Shown here: positions 33,194 through 42,657 of the stretch, piece by piece | Layout of the letters: every line of letters begins with the position of its first letter | Position numbering within the stretch: the first letter of the stretch is position 1 | DNA from: Bradyrhizobium niftali | GTDB lineage: Bacteria > Pseudomonadota > Alphaproteobacteria > Rhizobiales > Xanthobacteraceae | Length of the DNA stretch: 64,000 nt | Direction of reading: 5' to 3' | NCBI RefSeq assembly: GCF_004571025.1 | Contig: NZ_SPQT01000030.1 | Coordinates: 62,001-126,000 of the forward strand | Translations under genes and position numbers: made by a program | Notes under the pieces: generated by a model | Told to the model about the DNA's origin: nothing | The model's input: only the letters and a program-made list of their open reading frames with translations | Databases searched by the model: none

Positions 33194-33406
33194 CTACGCC
33201 TCAACACACGGGACGGCGAAATTTTCGCAAATCGAGGCAAAGCTCTTTTTCGCTTCAGCATCCTCGAAGCAAAAGCGCGTGCCCTTGTCAGCTTGCTCGA
33301 TCCACCAATCGACCTTGTTCCCCTTTGCAATGCGGGAGGCGTCACCACGCAGCTGATCCAGTTTTCTGCCGGAGGCTCGCACAATCAAACCATTCGTTTT
33401 GGTCAC
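33194..33406 (-). CDS. small hypothetical protein, 70 aa
   Basis: A GTG start after CAGGTG opens the frame MTKTNGLIVRASGRKLDQLR, then IAKGNKVDWWIEQADKGTRF and FASICENFAVPCVEA. The composition is balanced and suggests a compact alpha/beta fold with three Cys. It is a stand-alone gene with no recognised family. Confidence 0.6.
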   Translation of the reverse strand: MTKTNGLIVRASGRKLDQLRGDASRIAKGNKVDWWIEQADKGTRFCFEDAEAKKSFASICENFAVPCVEA

Positions 33407-33438
33407 GGAAACACCTGAGGAAAATCAAACAGAGAGAC

Positions 33439-33479
33439 GGCCCCGGCTTGGGGGCTAATGCAGGGGGGACGCCGGGGCC
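33439..33479. other. long hairpin without T run
   Basis: GGCCCCGGC and GCCGGGGCC are perfect 9-bp arms around a 23-base loop. The structure lies downstream of the minus-strand gene at 33636 and may stop its transcription, but no T run follows. Confidence 0.45.
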
Positions 33480-33552
33480 GCTCCGCCAGCTCAGGCGGCG
33501 AGCCAGCATTTATCAAGCCGCGTCCCGCGCGTGGGTTCCTAAGGCGCGCCGA

Positions 33553-33642
33553 TTGCAACCCCAGATTCCTGCATTGCCTTATCTTGGAATTTGTCTCTGC
33601 GCGTCACTCGCGGCGTGGTTGTCCTTCACGCTGATCTATTGA
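33553..33642 (+). CDS. possible 29-aa membrane peptide
   Basis: From a TTG, the frame encodes LQPQIPALPYLGICLCASLA, then AWLSFTLIY and a stop: one hydrophobic helix. The ribosome binding site is weak. It overlaps the end of the minus gene at 33636 by seven bases. It is a low-confidence member of the tiny peptide set. Confidence 0.25.
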   Translation: MQPQIPALPYLGICLCASLAAWLSFTLIY

Positions 33643-33902
33643 CGGAGCAGATCCTCGCCGTGACTCAGCAGCCGCACGTAGGTCCCGCTTTCGTGCAGCT
33701 CGAGCCAGCCTTTCTCGACAGCGCACCTGATGCCGGCGCCGAACTCCGCGCCGCTTCCCTTGAGCGTGTAGAGGAAGGGATAGTTGATCTTCTCGATGTG
33801 GACCCGGCTGTCCTGTACCGGCTCGATGCTCGAAGCCAGTTGAACGAGCTGGCGAGCGGCGACTTCCGGATCGGCGAAGGGGCGTTCGGTGACGAGTTTC
33901 AT
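33636..33902 (-). CDS. hypothetical protein, 88 aa
   Basis: The ATG at 33902 begins MKLVTERPFADPEVAARQLV. The later section (HIEKINYPFLYTLKGSGAEF, then IRCAVEKGWLELHESGTYVR) looks like a winged-helix end with a beta-wing. It may be a small DNA- or protein-binding module. It stands alone; not recognised as a named family. Confidence 0.65.
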   Translation of the reverse strand: MKLVTERPFADPEVAARQLVQLASSIEPVQDSRVHIEKINYPFLYTLKGSGAEFGAGIRCAVEKGWLELHESGTYVRLLSHGEDLLRQ

Positions 33903-34580
33903 TGCTGGAATCGCGACGGTCACGACGTTGCCGAGGACGAAGAAGGAATGGAACTCTCTAGCATGCGTCAGGTGCAGGAGGAAGCGGCCCGTTCCCTAGC
34001 TAGCCGACATGATCCGCGGGGCTTCAGCTGATATGTGGGCTTTGAGATTATTCCTCCAGAACAAAGGTCTCCCGATTGTGCGGTCCGAGTTCGCTCGGTC
34101 TTGATCGGGATCCCTCCATTGCCTGGCACATAGGAGGCTCCTTGGTGCCGCGGCTGCAAAGAGGACGCCGTTACATCGCTAGGGCTTCTGATTAAGCCAC
34201 CGAGACATATGCGCGCTGGCACATGTTCGGCGAGAAGCGCGCGAGGCGTCCTGGCGATCGAGGCAGCATTACGAAAGCCCTAGCGCCTGCTCGCTGTAGG
34301 TAGAGCCCGAGGAGATACGGCAAAAAAAGCTAAACGTGGTCGGCCGGTTGGCTGGCGTTGCGGCGAAGGAGAAAGCCGCGCCTTTTCGGCGTATAAGCTA
34401 GCAACGCGATTAGTCTTTAGGTTGCTCTTCGTCGAGAGGAGCAATGCCAACAAGAGTGTAGAATGTCCGTGTATCACCTGTCACCGTCTCGTCGATCTCC
34501 ACCGGCCTTCATTGAGCGCAACCAAGCGAGGGCGAGCTGGCCTCGCGGGCTAAGGACGTCTCTCAATATCTGCGGTGAGA
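33903..34580. other. non-coding stretch
   Basis: No supported gene or structure is seen; minor frames are Arg/Ser-rich. Confidence 0.5.
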
Positions 34581-35489
34581 TTAAGGCATTGCGTTGGATG
34601 CGATCTCGGCTTCGGCGATCGGCTCCGACTTCACATTGACGGTGACTTCCATGCTGGCATCATCGCCGGCATCGCCCCAATAGCTGCCTGAAAGGGGGAT
34701 AGCTTGAGCCGGGGTCCGAGCAACGCCAACCCTGATAAGGTCCCGATTCCCTACTATGCCGTTGGTCGGATCGAACTCGACCCAGCCCGAACCCGGCACA
34801 TAGATTGAACACCAGGCGTGCGTCGATCCGCCTCCGAGCCGGGTTGGTCCATCGCGATCGGGCACATAGACGTATCCAGTGATGAAGCGAGCGGCGAACC
34901 CGAGCGAGCGCGCGGCTTCCATCATCAGCAGCGCGAAGTCGCGGCAAGTCCCCCGTTGAAGACCTATGGTTTCCGCAGGTGTTTGGGTGCCTCGCATTGT
35001 GCGGCGCTGGTAGGAAAATCCCTCCGCGATAGCCTCGTTGAGCGTCATGAGCAACTGCCCCGTAGGGCGATTAACGCCGAGCGGCACGAACTTGGAAAGC
35101 CACTCGGGGACGGCTGTATCCGCTGGATAATGGCGACGGATGTATGGGTCTAAATCCGGCAGCTCATTGTCGTCATAAGCGAACGGATGCTCCCGAGCGT
35201 ATTCCTCGATCCGAAAGTCTGGAGCATTTTCCGGGGTATGCTCGAGACGGATCGTGGTTTCAAACTCCAGATCCTCTGCCAAGATATTGAAGTCAACCAA
35301 CGTTAGGCAATTGCCGAACACGTCGTGTATCCAACGGATCTCGATGGGATCCGGCTTTATCGCAAGTTGGCAGTCGAGCAGCCGCTGATCGAAACTGTCT
35401 CGCGGACGAAAAAGCATTTGATGCTGGCCAAGCTTTACTGGCCTGGGGTAGCGATAAGCAGTGCTGTGGTGGACGGTGTAAATGGTCAT
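34581..35489 (-). CDS. transglutaminase-like cysteine protease family protein
   Basis: The ATG at 35489 starts MTIYTVHHSTAYRYPRPVKL, the N-terminal beta domain of the bacterial transglutaminase-like family. The catalytic triad is complete: Cys in GTCRDFALLM, His in STHAWCSIYVPG, Asp in EFDPTNG. The protein has 302 residues and no signal peptide. Such enzymes hydrolyse or crosslink peptide or isopeptide bonds. A second family member is divergently transcribed from the same 184-base gap, so the two are likely co-regulated. Confidence 0.9.
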   Translation of the reverse strand: MTIYTVHHSTAYRYPRPVKLGQHQMLFRPRDSFDQRLLDCQLAIKPDPIEIRWIHDVFGNCLTLVDFNILAEDLEFETTIRLEHTPENAPDFRIEEYAREHPFAYDDNELPDLDPYIRRHYPADTAVPEWLSKFVPLGVNRPTGQLLMTLNEAIAEGFSYQRRTMRGTQTPAETIGLQRGTCRDFALLMMEAARSLGFAARFITGYVYVPDRDGPTRLGGGSTHAWCSIYVPGSGWVEFDPTNGIVGNRDLIRVGVARTPAQAIPLSGSYWGDAGDDASMEVTVNVKSEPIAEAEIASNAMP

Positions 35490-35673
35490 CGCATGCGCTC
35501 GGAACCGCACGATAAGACCCGGTCTTGCCCGTAGTCCGCAAGCGGAAATCGATTTATTCGTCCCGCACAACTGTCCTTCATTTCAGCAGCATAGCCGAAG
35601 TAGAGCGAGGAACAAATCAGGGCTGGGCGCGCTTTGTCTGTCACGGTCAACGGCGACGGGCAGGGAGACGGCT

Positions 35674-36555
35674 TTGAAGATCCGGGCAGGCTACGATATC
35701 GCGTTCGAGTGCTTTCAGGATGTTCCGATGGTGCTCATGCTCACCGTCCATCCTTCGCGACATGCAGATATCCTGACTGACCATACTCTCCAGGTGTCAC
35801 CGAAGGTGCTGGCCAAAAATTACACGGACGTCTTCGGCAATATTTGCACTCGCCTTGTTGCACCGACCGGCCTGATCGAGATTCGCAACGAATTCACTGT
35901 CGCGGATAGCGGTCTGCCCGATGCGGCCGCGCCGAATGCTGCTCAAGACCCCGTCCACGGGTTGCCGGATGAGGCGTTGATGTATTTGTTGGGCAGCCGG
36001 TACTGCGATACGCAGAAGCTAACAGACGTTGCCTGGTCGACGTTTGGTCAGATCGACGGCGGCTGGCAGCGCGTCCAGGCCATCTGCGACTATGTGCACG
36101 ACCGCATTCAGTTTGGGTACCACTTTGCCCGGAGTGATCGCACGGCCTCTGAGGGCCACCAGGAGCGAGTAGGGGTGTGCCGAGATTTCGCGCATTTGGC
36201 TGTGGCACTGTGTCGATGCATGAACATTCCAGCGCGATATTGTACCGGTTATCTCGGTGATATCGGCGTTCCGCCTGATCCGGCGCCCATGGATTTTAGC
36301 GCCTGGTTTGAAGCTTACATCGGCGGACGGTGGTACACTTTCGACGCGCGGCACAACCACGCCCGCATTGGTCGAGTGGTGATTGCGCGCGGTCGGGATG
36401 CCGCGGACGTGGCAATCTCAACTGCGTTCGGCCCCACGAGACTTGCGCGCTTCAAAGTACTGACTGAAGAGGTGCCGGCTGACGAAGCTTTTTCGCTGCA
36501 GCCACGAGTGGAGACGTCAAGCGACAGTTTACTGGTCCAGCGGCAGTTCGCTTGA
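35674..36555 (+). CDS. transglutaminase-like protein lacking the canonical His
   Basis: A TTG start at 35674 after CAGGGAGACG opens LKIRAGYDIAFECFQDVPMV. The family Cys is present in GVCRDFAHLAVAL and the Asp in YTFDARHNHARIG. In place of the usual HAWFE the sequence reads DFSAWFEAY, so the catalytic His appears to be Ser. The upstream extension to 35482 is not protein-like. It is divergent from 34581-35489. It may be inactive or use another His (ARHNH follows closely). Confidence 0.85.
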   Translation: MKIRAGYDIAFECFQDVPMVLMLTVHPSRHADILTDHTLQVSPKVLAKNYTDVFGNICTRLVAPTGLIEIRNEFTVADSGLPDAAAPNAAQDPVHGLPDEALMYLLGSRYCDTQKLTDVAWSTFGQIDGGWQRVQAICDYVHDRIQFGYHFARSDRTASEGHQERVGVCRDFAHLAVALCRCMNIPARYCTGYLGDIGVPPDPAPMDFSAWFEAYIGGRWYTFDARHNHARIGRVVIARGRDAADVAISTAFGPTRLARFKVLTEEVPADEAFSLQPRVETSSDSLLVQRQFA

Positions 36556-36802
36556 TTCGAATTTGACACTTAGTTTGTCTGGTACTTCGATCGCAAGCTA
36601 GCCGTGGGGACCGGCCTCTTGGAGGGGCGTCATCTGCTGAGCCAGACGTCTCCGACATCTCATCCTGCTCAAGCGCATCTGCCGGGGCATGATAGTTCTC
36701 GACGATAGCACGCAAGGTAGGGCGGCGTTTTTTTCTGATACCCGAACCCGATTGACTCTGGGTTCGCGTGTCGTTCTATTGGGCAAAATCCCAGGTTTGG
36801 TC

Positions 36803-37060
36803 ATGCCCACACTCGAATATCTCCGCTCGGAAATCGAGCGCATGCGCACGCAGATTGGTCGACAACGCAAGGAAATCCTCCAGCTTCAACGGGCCGGGAT
36901 AGGGACGGCTTCGGCTGAAGCGCTCCTGACACGGATGCAGGCGAAGGTGGAACAGCTTGTTGCCCAGCGAGACGAGGTGAAGATGGCTGAGCCGCGCGAG
37001 ACGCGTACGCGCGTTTTGGGAGGTGGCGGCTTCGGCCGTCGGGGCCGGGATCAGACCTAG
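36803..37060 (+). CDS. coiled-coil small protein, 85 aa
   Basis: From the ATG at 36803 the frame reads MPTLEYLRSEIERMRTQIGR, then QRKEILQLQRAGIGTASAEA and LLTRMQAKVEQLVAQRDEVK, a long amphipathic helix with heptads, and a basic tail ending in Gly/Arg repeats. Proteins with this pattern are frequent and uncharacterised in bradyrhizobia. It stands alone. Confidence 0.65.
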   Translation: MPTLEYLRSEIERMRTQIGRQRKEILQLQRAGIGTASAEALLTRMQAKVEQLVAQRDEVKMAEPRETRTRVLGGGGFGRRGRDQT

Positions 37061-37848
37061 CTGCAGCATGAGCCTAGGGCATCGAAGGCGCCCAATGGCG
37101 CGCAACGAGGCCCATTGAGTCGAATTCGGTGACGAAGTCTTCCGGCAATAACGTGCTCGACCGTGAGGCGATCGAAATCCTGCGTCGCGCCAGCCCGTTC
37201 CCGGCTTTTCCCGTCGCCAAGCCCGGCGCGCAGGACAGCTTTCTCGCGCCGGTTAGTTCCGCGCGCTGACACTTGCGGCCGACATCCTTAATCGCGGGAG
37301 TTTGATGAAATTCTCAATGCGCTGAGGAGAGGAGTAGTGCGGAAACAGCGCCTCCTTCTGGGCCCCTTCTGTGACCTTCATCTGCGCCGCTATTGGCGGA
37401 TAAACGGTCATCAGGCGCTCCTCAGCCGGCAGTTCGGATCCAGGACCGCTAAGCTTCCCTAGTAAGCAAAATCCCCGCGAAATCGGGGCGCCTTCCGAGG
37501 AGACAACTCGTAGACTTCCAACTGGTGGCCGCACCCGTCCACGTCATTTCCCAACCTTGGAAGACTTCGAGCGAGCTTTTGCGTATGGTCAGTCGTCCCG
37601 ACTGGTGGGCCGAGGCCGCGTGCAACACTTCACCCTTGCAAACATGCCTCGATCCAACAGACAGGCTAGAGGCGCTCCTGAATTGAACCTTTGATCGAGT
37701 TGCAGGCCGGCAACCCACGACGACTATCTACTCTGCGGCGGCCGCAGCGTTCTTCGTACCGCTCACGTTCCATGTCCAAGCTCTACAGCAGCATCATCGC
37801 CACGAAGCCGCCGTAACATTCGTCGTCACAGCCTCGTCGCTCAGAACG
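37061..37848. other. non-coding stretch
   Basis: Several short frames exist but none has a convincing start or composition. A small CCCCG/CGGGG hairpin lies at 37473-37488. Confidence 0.5.
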
Positions 37849-37880
37849 TAAAAAGCCGCCGGGTTGAGACCCCGGCGGCT
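37849..37880 (-). terminator. rho-independent terminator
   Basis: GCCGCCGGG and CCCGGCGGC arms with a TTGAGA loop are followed on the minus strand by five T. It lies directly behind the broken secreted-peptide gene at 37909-38138. Confidence 0.85.
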
Positions 37881-37908
37881 CTTGCTATCGGCAATTGTGA
37901 GACTGTCG

Positions 37909-38138
37909 TCAGTAGCTACGCTTCGTGTTCGCGCCAGTGGTTTGACCAGGGGCATAACCCGACGCACCAGGATGACCTTTCTTCGAGCCCATGGCTTGCA
38001 TCTCGTGTCCCGGGGCGTATGCTAGCCCTTGGTTTGCATCTCATGGCCTGGCGTCTTGCTCGATACACCTTGAGCAAACACGGTCGGCGCGGTCCCTATA
38101 AGGGCGATGACCGAAACTGCAACAATCATCGATTTCAT
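37909..38138 (-). pseudogene. small secreted repeat protein, frameshifted
   Basis: The ATG at 38138 has a GAGGAGGAAACG ribosome binding site and starts a signal peptide (MKSMIVAVSVIALIGTAPTV, then FAQ). The mature part reads SSKTPGHEMQTKG and stops at a TAG at 38022. The next frame continues the same repeat style (YAPGHEMQAMGSKKGHPGAS, then GYAPGQTTGANTK) to a TGA and a terminator. One missing base would give a 76-residue protein with two PGHEMQ units. Confidence 0.75.
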
Positions 38139-38389
38139 TTTCGTTTCCTCCTCAGATAACCCCTCCCGACCAACGGCTTGGAAACTGGGCTGTTCCATGA
38201 ATGGATGCTCATCAACTCTTCACCGCAACCAAATAGCTCGGCGCGCGCCGTCGAGAGCCGATCCCTCTCAACCCAAGGGTCGTCGGATTGAGCGAGGCGC
38301 TGCGAACGCCGTTGCCATTCATGGACCAAGATCGATGGCTGCGAGGAAAGAAGATCGGTGGGGCAGTCTGAACGCCAGCAGCGGGTTGA

Positions 38390-38569
38390 TTATCTCGTCT
38401 TCGCGCTATCCAACCGCGCCAGCCCAGTCTCAATCACAACCATGTCTTTCTCGATCTGCCGGACAGTGCTCGTGCAGTCGATCCCGGTGCACGCGTTGAG
38501 GTCTGCAATAAGTGTCCGGTGTTGCATCCGAAGCTCATCGAGAGACTCGTGGTCCTGAAAGCGAGACAT
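38390..38569 (-). CDS. small helical protein, 59 aa
   Basis: The ATG follows TGGAGGG, a strong ribosome binding site. The peptide MSRFQDHESLDELRMQHRTL, then IADLNACTGIDCTSTVRQIE is amphipathic with two Cys in NACTGIDC, and ends in a helix (KDMVVIETGLARLDSAKTR). No family is recognised. It stands alone and its promoter is not evident. Confidence 0.55.
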   Translation of the reverse strand: MSRFQDHESLDELRMQHRTLIADLNACTGIDCTSTVRQIEKDMVVIETGLARLDSAKTR

Positions 38570-38874
38570 AACCCTCCACGATCAGCTCAACAGCCCCTGA
38601 CATCTCCAATACCTTCCGAGGCTCATTCATATCTTCAGCGATCACGCTTCCCGAGTTCGCCTAAAACTTCGGCTCTTCGCAACTCGTGCGCAGCAGCGGT
38701 CAAATGAGCCCCACGACCAGGCCGAGCCGCCTTAAGGTCAGGAGAGCAAGGGGGTCACACAGCTCGATTGAAAGTCCGGCTCCCAGTACTGCAATGGCGC
38801 GTTGCTCATCCGCGCGAGATCAGCCCATGTAATGCCTTCCGTCACGCGCCTCAAGGTTGCCCCCGATGACATCT
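38570..38874. other. non-coding stretch
   Basis: I see no gene or RNA signal. Confidence 0.45.
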
Positions 38875-39009
38875 TTAAAAAACCGACGCATGCTTGATTT
38901 GCCGCAGCATAGCCATGGCCGCCTCGGTGTACCCACCGTGGGTTAGATATTGATCCACCTGCGCTGTACTGATCAGCGCAACAAGAAGACCAATAAAGCC
39001 CTTAAACAT
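38875..39009 (-). CDS. 44-aa membrane-anchored peptide
   Basis: The ATG follows TAGGAGAGGCCC. The peptide begins MFKGFIGLLVALISTAQVDQ, a hydrophobic helix or signal-like segment, and continues YLTHGGYTEAAMAMLRQIKH. It is of a type found repeatedly in bradyrhizobial genomes, with unknown role. Confidence 0.6.
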   Translation of the reverse strand: MFKGFIGLLVALISTAQVDQYLTHGGYTEAAMAMLRQIKHASVF

Positions 39010-39265
39010 TGGGCCTCTCCTACAAGAGACCGCAACCGGGCATGCCGTCGTATACTGTTTCAGAATGCGCTGCCGCTTAATGCGATCAATATGTAAATAG
39101 TGACAGTGACCAGCAACCAATCCCTTAATCGGGGCGACGTTTGGATGCGCATGCGGTAGGACCAGGCGAAGGCGAAGGCGCTGCAACGGCCGTTGCCAAA
39201 CTACGTGCTCAAGATCGTGGGGCGGAGAAGATAAAGCCGCTACATAGTGCGCGCCCTTTCTTCCA

Positions 39266-39293
39266 ACAAAAGCGCCGCCCCGAAAGAGCGGCG
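39266..39293 (-). terminator. rho-independent terminator
   Basis: CGCCGC and GCGGCG arms are followed by CTTTTG on the minus strand, 24 bases after the csbD-like gene. Confidence 0.7.
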
Positions 39294-39316
39294 AGTGTCA
39301 GTCCACGTAAATGAAG

Positions 39317-39508
39317 TCACTTCTTCACGGCGTCTGCTGCGTCCCTCGCCGCATCCTTAACATCACCTGCGACATTGTGCACAGCGCCCTTGGCCTTGTC
39401 GGCCTTGCCTTCCCTTTGCAGGTCCTTGTCGCCGCTCAGCTTGCCAGCGCCTTCCTTAATCGCGCCCTTGGCTTTGTCGGCGACACCCTTTACGTGCTCG
39501 CGATCCAT
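39317..39508 (-). CDS. CsbD-family stress protein
   Basis: The 63-residue sequence MDREHVKGVADKAKGAIKEG, then AGKLSGDKDLQREGKADKAK has the Lys/Ala/Gly repeats of CsbD, a small helical protein induced by general stress. The start has GAAGGGAGAG upstream, and a terminator follows, so it is a single-gene unit. Confidence 0.92.
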   Translation of the reverse strand: MDREHVKGVADKAKGAIKEGAGKLSGDKDLQREGKADKAKGAVHNVAGDVKDAARDAADAVKK

Positions 39509-39589
39509 AACTCTCTCCCTTCAATCGTGGATAACGAACAACGCATCAGAAAATTCAGCGTTCCTAGCGCTATCCGAATGAAGCCCAGG

Positions 39590-39907
39590 CTAGGCTGAGG
39601 GGCTTTTCGACCTCGCCGTGGTACGCCAAAGACGGAGGCACCGGGGCAGAGGTTGTGCACCGCACACGCGGTCTGCGCAGGAACCAGAGGGCGGCAATCC
39701 TGGACAGCGTCCCTGCCTCGGCGTCACGAACAATCTCACCCCTGGCAGAGTTGTTGAAGGAAGACGCCCCCCGCAATGGCGCGCCGTAAGTAAATCTAGG
39801 AGAAGTCGCCACCACTCATCTCGATCACGGTCGCCGATCGCCCTCTCTGCTTGGCGAAGGCATTCTTCAGCATTGTTCAAGAATTTATCAGCGTCCGTCT
39901 GAGGCAT
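39590..39907 (-). pseudogene. small protein with plausible N-terminus and degenerate tail
   Basis: The N-terminal 38 residues (MPQTDADKFLNNAEECLRQA, then ERAIGDRDRDEWWRLLLDL) look like a small helical protein common in bradyrhizobia. The remaining two thirds are Cys/Pro/Arg-rich and unlike protein. The original gene is probably interrupted after 39790. Confidence 0.35.
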
Positions 39908-40333
39908 TGCACTGAAATAACGCAGAAGACGAAATGAGGACGCTGTAGCGGCTCGAAAATATTTACTTGGACGGCGCGCGTCCGAGTTCCGGGTCGCAAA
40001 AGTTGGCGCCGTCCGGAAGGCGCAGTTGCATTCATTTCAGGACCGACACTTTAATTGTGAGCGCCCCTCATTCGATGGTGGTTAGCTTGCGATCAGACCG
40101 GCCTGACAAAGTTTGATCCCGAAGCTATTTTGGCCCGGCCGCAAGGACTGCAAGGCAGCCTGCGGGCGGTTTCTCTTGCATGTGGGCCAATTGCATTAAG
40201 CCAAAAGGCCGCGCCCACCTAGGGTCATCAAGCGACATGGCGGGTTTAGTCGGGTTACGAAAGAGGCGCCAACTGATAAGGCCTCAATCGGAACGATGCC
40301 ATCTCCAACAACTTGGCAATCTGGAGGTTGCCA
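39908..40333. other. non-coding stretch
   Basis: No supported feature is seen. Confidence 0.45.
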
Positions 40334-40570
40334 ATGCCCCGCTACTTTTTTGATGTTGAGGATGGCCACAGGCTTTTTGATTCATCGGGCTTTGTTTGCG
40401 ACGACGATATCGCTGCAATCACCAGGGCGGCGACGCTGGCCATCGGCGTTTCACTTGATAAGCCCGAAGATGATCCTGAGCGTCGCATCGCCATAATTAG
40501 CGATGACGGACGTGAGATTGGCACCGTGCCCGTGTATTCAAGGCCCTCATACGAAAACCCGGCCCCATAA
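40334..40570 (+). CDS. DUF6894-type protein, 78 aa
   Basis: The ATG at 40334 follows CTGGAGG. MPRYFFDVEDGHRLFDSSGF, then ITRAATLAIGVSLDKPEDDP and IISDDGREIGTVPVYS match the DUF6894 pattern with its conserved RYFF/D start and GREI strand. It is a paralogue of 31440-31805 with a normal C-terminus. No function is known. Confidence 0.85.
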   Translation: MPRYFFDVEDGHRLFDSSGFVCDDDIAAITRAATLAIGVSLDKPEDDPERRIAIISDDGREIGTVPVYSRPSYENPAP

Positions 40571-40580
40571 GGTGCAGCCG

Positions 40581-40790
40581 CTACGTCGGCGCGTGCAGTT
40601 GACCGTGAAGCCAGCCGGTTGTTCGTGGGGATTTCATCGGATCAACCAGATCGGCCACAAGCTGGTGGACGTCCTTGCACGCGGGGCACTCAAATGTCCG
40701 GATATCGAAGCCAAAGTGGCCGGGCGTAATCCGAGCCAGCACCGCTTCTGTTCGACACGTTGGACATAGCGTTCGGGGATGGTGGAGCAT
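40581..40790 (-). CDS. zinc-ribbon small protein, 69 aa
   Basis: Two CxxC pairs (LCPTCRTEAV and FECPACKDVHQ) spaced by about 22 residues form a zinc ribbon. It is convergent with the DUF6894 gene, 10 bases apart. The type is frequent in bradyrhizobia and its role is unknown. Confidence 0.7.
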   Translation of the reverse strand: MLHHPRTLCPTCRTEAVLARITPGHFGFDIRTFECPACKDVHQLVADLVDPMKSPRTTGWLHGQLHAPT

Positions 40791-41247
40791 GTTGCACGCC
40801 TTGATCAGGCGGGAGCGTTACAGAACTCTCAGTCACCGGTAATTGCCGTGGTGGGCGGTGATGAATCACTGTGGAACCTCCGCTGCGTTCGGCGCTGGTC
40901 AGTATTGCTCACATGCCCCAGGAATTTAACGCGTCGTTAGTGAATTAGGTCGCCGCTAGATTCAAATTAGGGCAATTCCCCTCAACCAGGCAGGCAGCGC
41001 CGGTGTCGACGGTGGCCGGTCAGGTCCGGTCTACCCGCAACTTCGGACATGGCCGGGCGCCGACCAAACCGTCGCGAAGGGCCAAAAGGCGACCGCTGTG
41101 CAACAAGCCGGCGGCGGCGGAAACAATGTCAGGTTGTCGAATCCCTCAGTTTCTCCGGTGATGTAGCGCGCGGGTGACAGACACTGAGGAGAACAATGGT
41201 AGGTTGTAACTGGGGCGCAAGGGATTTGAAACCTGAGTCGACACACA
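40791..41247. other. intergenic DNA with a dispersed repeat copy
   Basis: A copy of the GTCCGGTCTACCCGCAAC repeat lies at about 41020-41110, ending GGGCCAAAAGGCGACC. Otherwise there is no gene; the porin promoter should be near 41180. Confidence 0.5.
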
Positions 41248-42021
41248 ATGAAGAAAATCTTGCTGAGCACGGTTGCCCTCATCGCACTCGCCATTCCTGC
41301 CTCGGCCGCCGATCTGGCGGCACGGCCCTACACCAAGGCGCCGCCTCCGGTGGTCGCTCCGATCTACGACTGGAGCGGCCTCTACATCGGCATCAATGGC
41401 GGCGGCGGCTCCGCCCACAAGTGCTGGGATCAGAATAACGCCGGTGGCGTGCCCATCGCGCCGCCTGTTGCCCTTGGGTGCCACGATGCAACCGGAGGCA
41501 CGGTCGGCGGTCAGATCGGCTACCGCTGGCAGAGGGCGAACTGGGTGTTCGGCGTGGAAGCGCAGGGCAACTGGGCCGATTTCAAAGGGTCCAACGCCAA
41601 CCTTGCCGTCGCAGGCATCCAGGATGAAACCAAGGTCGATGCGTTCGGCCTGTTCACAGGCCAGGTTGGCTATGCCTGGAATAATGTGCTGCTTTACGTG
41701 AAAGGCGGCGCCGCAGTCGCTAGCGACAAATACAGAGTGTTCGATATTCCAAGCGGGCTGACCATCGTCAACGGAAATGAAACTCGCTGGGGTGGTGCGG
41801 TGGGAGCCGGCCTTGAATTTGGCTTCGCGCCGAACTGGTCTGTCGGCGTCGAATACGACCACCTGTTCATGGGCCATCGCGATGTGAGCTTTTTCTTCGT
41901 CGGGAACGCTGGTCTTCCGGCGGGCGTTTTTGCAGGAGCAGCCCGTATTAGTCAGGACGTCGACATCGGCCTTGTTCGTCTAAACTACCGCTTCGGTGGC
42001 CCGGTCGTCGCGAAGTACTGA
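41248..42021 (+). CDS. outer-membrane beta-barrel protein (Omp25/Omp31-like)
   Basis: A signal peptide (MKKILLSTVALIALAIPASA) is followed by a short Pro-rich segment and YDWSGLYIGINGGGG, the first strand of Omp25/31-type barrels. Alternating strands run through QIGYRWQRANWVFGVEAQGN, YAWNNVLLYVKGGAAVAS and GAGLEFGFAPNWSVGVEYDH, ending in a terminal strand with a hydrophobic/aromatic pattern (IGLVRLNYRFGGPVVAKY). The 257-residue length fits an eight-stranded barrel that packs the outer membrane. It stands alone. Confidence 0.92.
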   Translation: MKKILLSTVALIALAIPASAADLAARPYTKAPPPVVAPIYDWSGLYIGINGGGGSAHKCWDQNNAGGVPIAPPVALGCHDATGGTVGGQIGYRWQRANWVFGVEAQGNWADFKGSNANLAVAGIQDETKVDAFGLFTGQVGYAWNNVLLYVKGGAAVASDKYRVFDIPSGLTIVNGNETRWGGAVGAGLEFGFAPNWSVGVEYDHLFMGHRDVSFFFVGNAGLPAGVFAGAARISQDVDIGLVRLNYRFGGPVVAKY

Positions 42022-42537
42022 TCGTCACGCGAACGGTAGCGCTCGAACTGAAACTGCCGATCCTGCGGCGGCCTAGGCACGACCGCTGTGGGTCAAAATG
42101 CGAAGGACTCAGCCCTGAGCAAAGCTCGTCCGCGATGCCTCGGCGAGCGGACCGGGTGGAACGATGCCGCCACTTCGCCGATGTGCCAACAACGGCGCAG
42201 ACGCGGACATTGCGCGAGGTCCGTTCTGTCGATTCATCGCTACGGCGCACAGTCCGCTAAGATCGGTCCTCTGGGCTCCAACGGAGTGCCCCTTTTGGGC
42301 TGCCCCTTTTGGGCAGTCATGCTCCCCTTTCATCGGCATATATTGAGCTCGCCAACCGGGCTGGCTTAGCCCCTTCCAGCCCCAGCCCGGAGAGGCAGGC
42401 GGCCCTACCGCGCGATCAGCGGAGCAGGGTCGCTGCGCGTCATACACTCGCGGATGAGGAACGACGACAAAACTGATCGGTCGGAGCTTGGTTAGAAAGC
42501 CGGTTGCATTCCCACCTGCCCAGCAAGGGAGGGAGTC
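42022..42537. other. intergenic DNA with repeat remnants
   Basis: The GGGTCAAAATGCGAAG repeat begins at about 42090, matching 47063. No gene is supported. Confidence 0.45.
42287..42314. repeat. 14-bp perfect tandem duplication
   Basis: TGCCCCTTTTGGGC occurs twice in direct succession. Confidence 0.9.
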
Positions 42538-42657
42538 GTGATCAAACAACCTCATTTCGACCCTTACTCGGTCCCAGCACGCATCTGTCTTGCCGTTGCC
42601 GTTCTCGGTGGCGCCTTGCTCATCGCGGTGGCGATTGTGAGTATCTATTTCGTCTAG
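42538..42657 (+). CDS. 39-aa single-helix membrane peptide
   Basis: A GTG start follows AAGGGAGGGAGTC, a strong ribosome binding site. The peptide IKQPHFDPYSVPARICLAVA, then VLGGALLIAVAIVSIYFV has one C-terminal hydrophobic helix. It is one of the better-supported tiny peptides here because of the binding site. No family is recognised. Confidence 0.55.
   Translation: MIKQPHFDPYSVPARICLAVAVLGGALLIAVAIVSIYFV

Noticed and set aside
41146..41877. 243-codon minus frame opposite the porin
   Set aside because: The plus strand encodes a full signal peptide and barrel; the minus frame has no domain.
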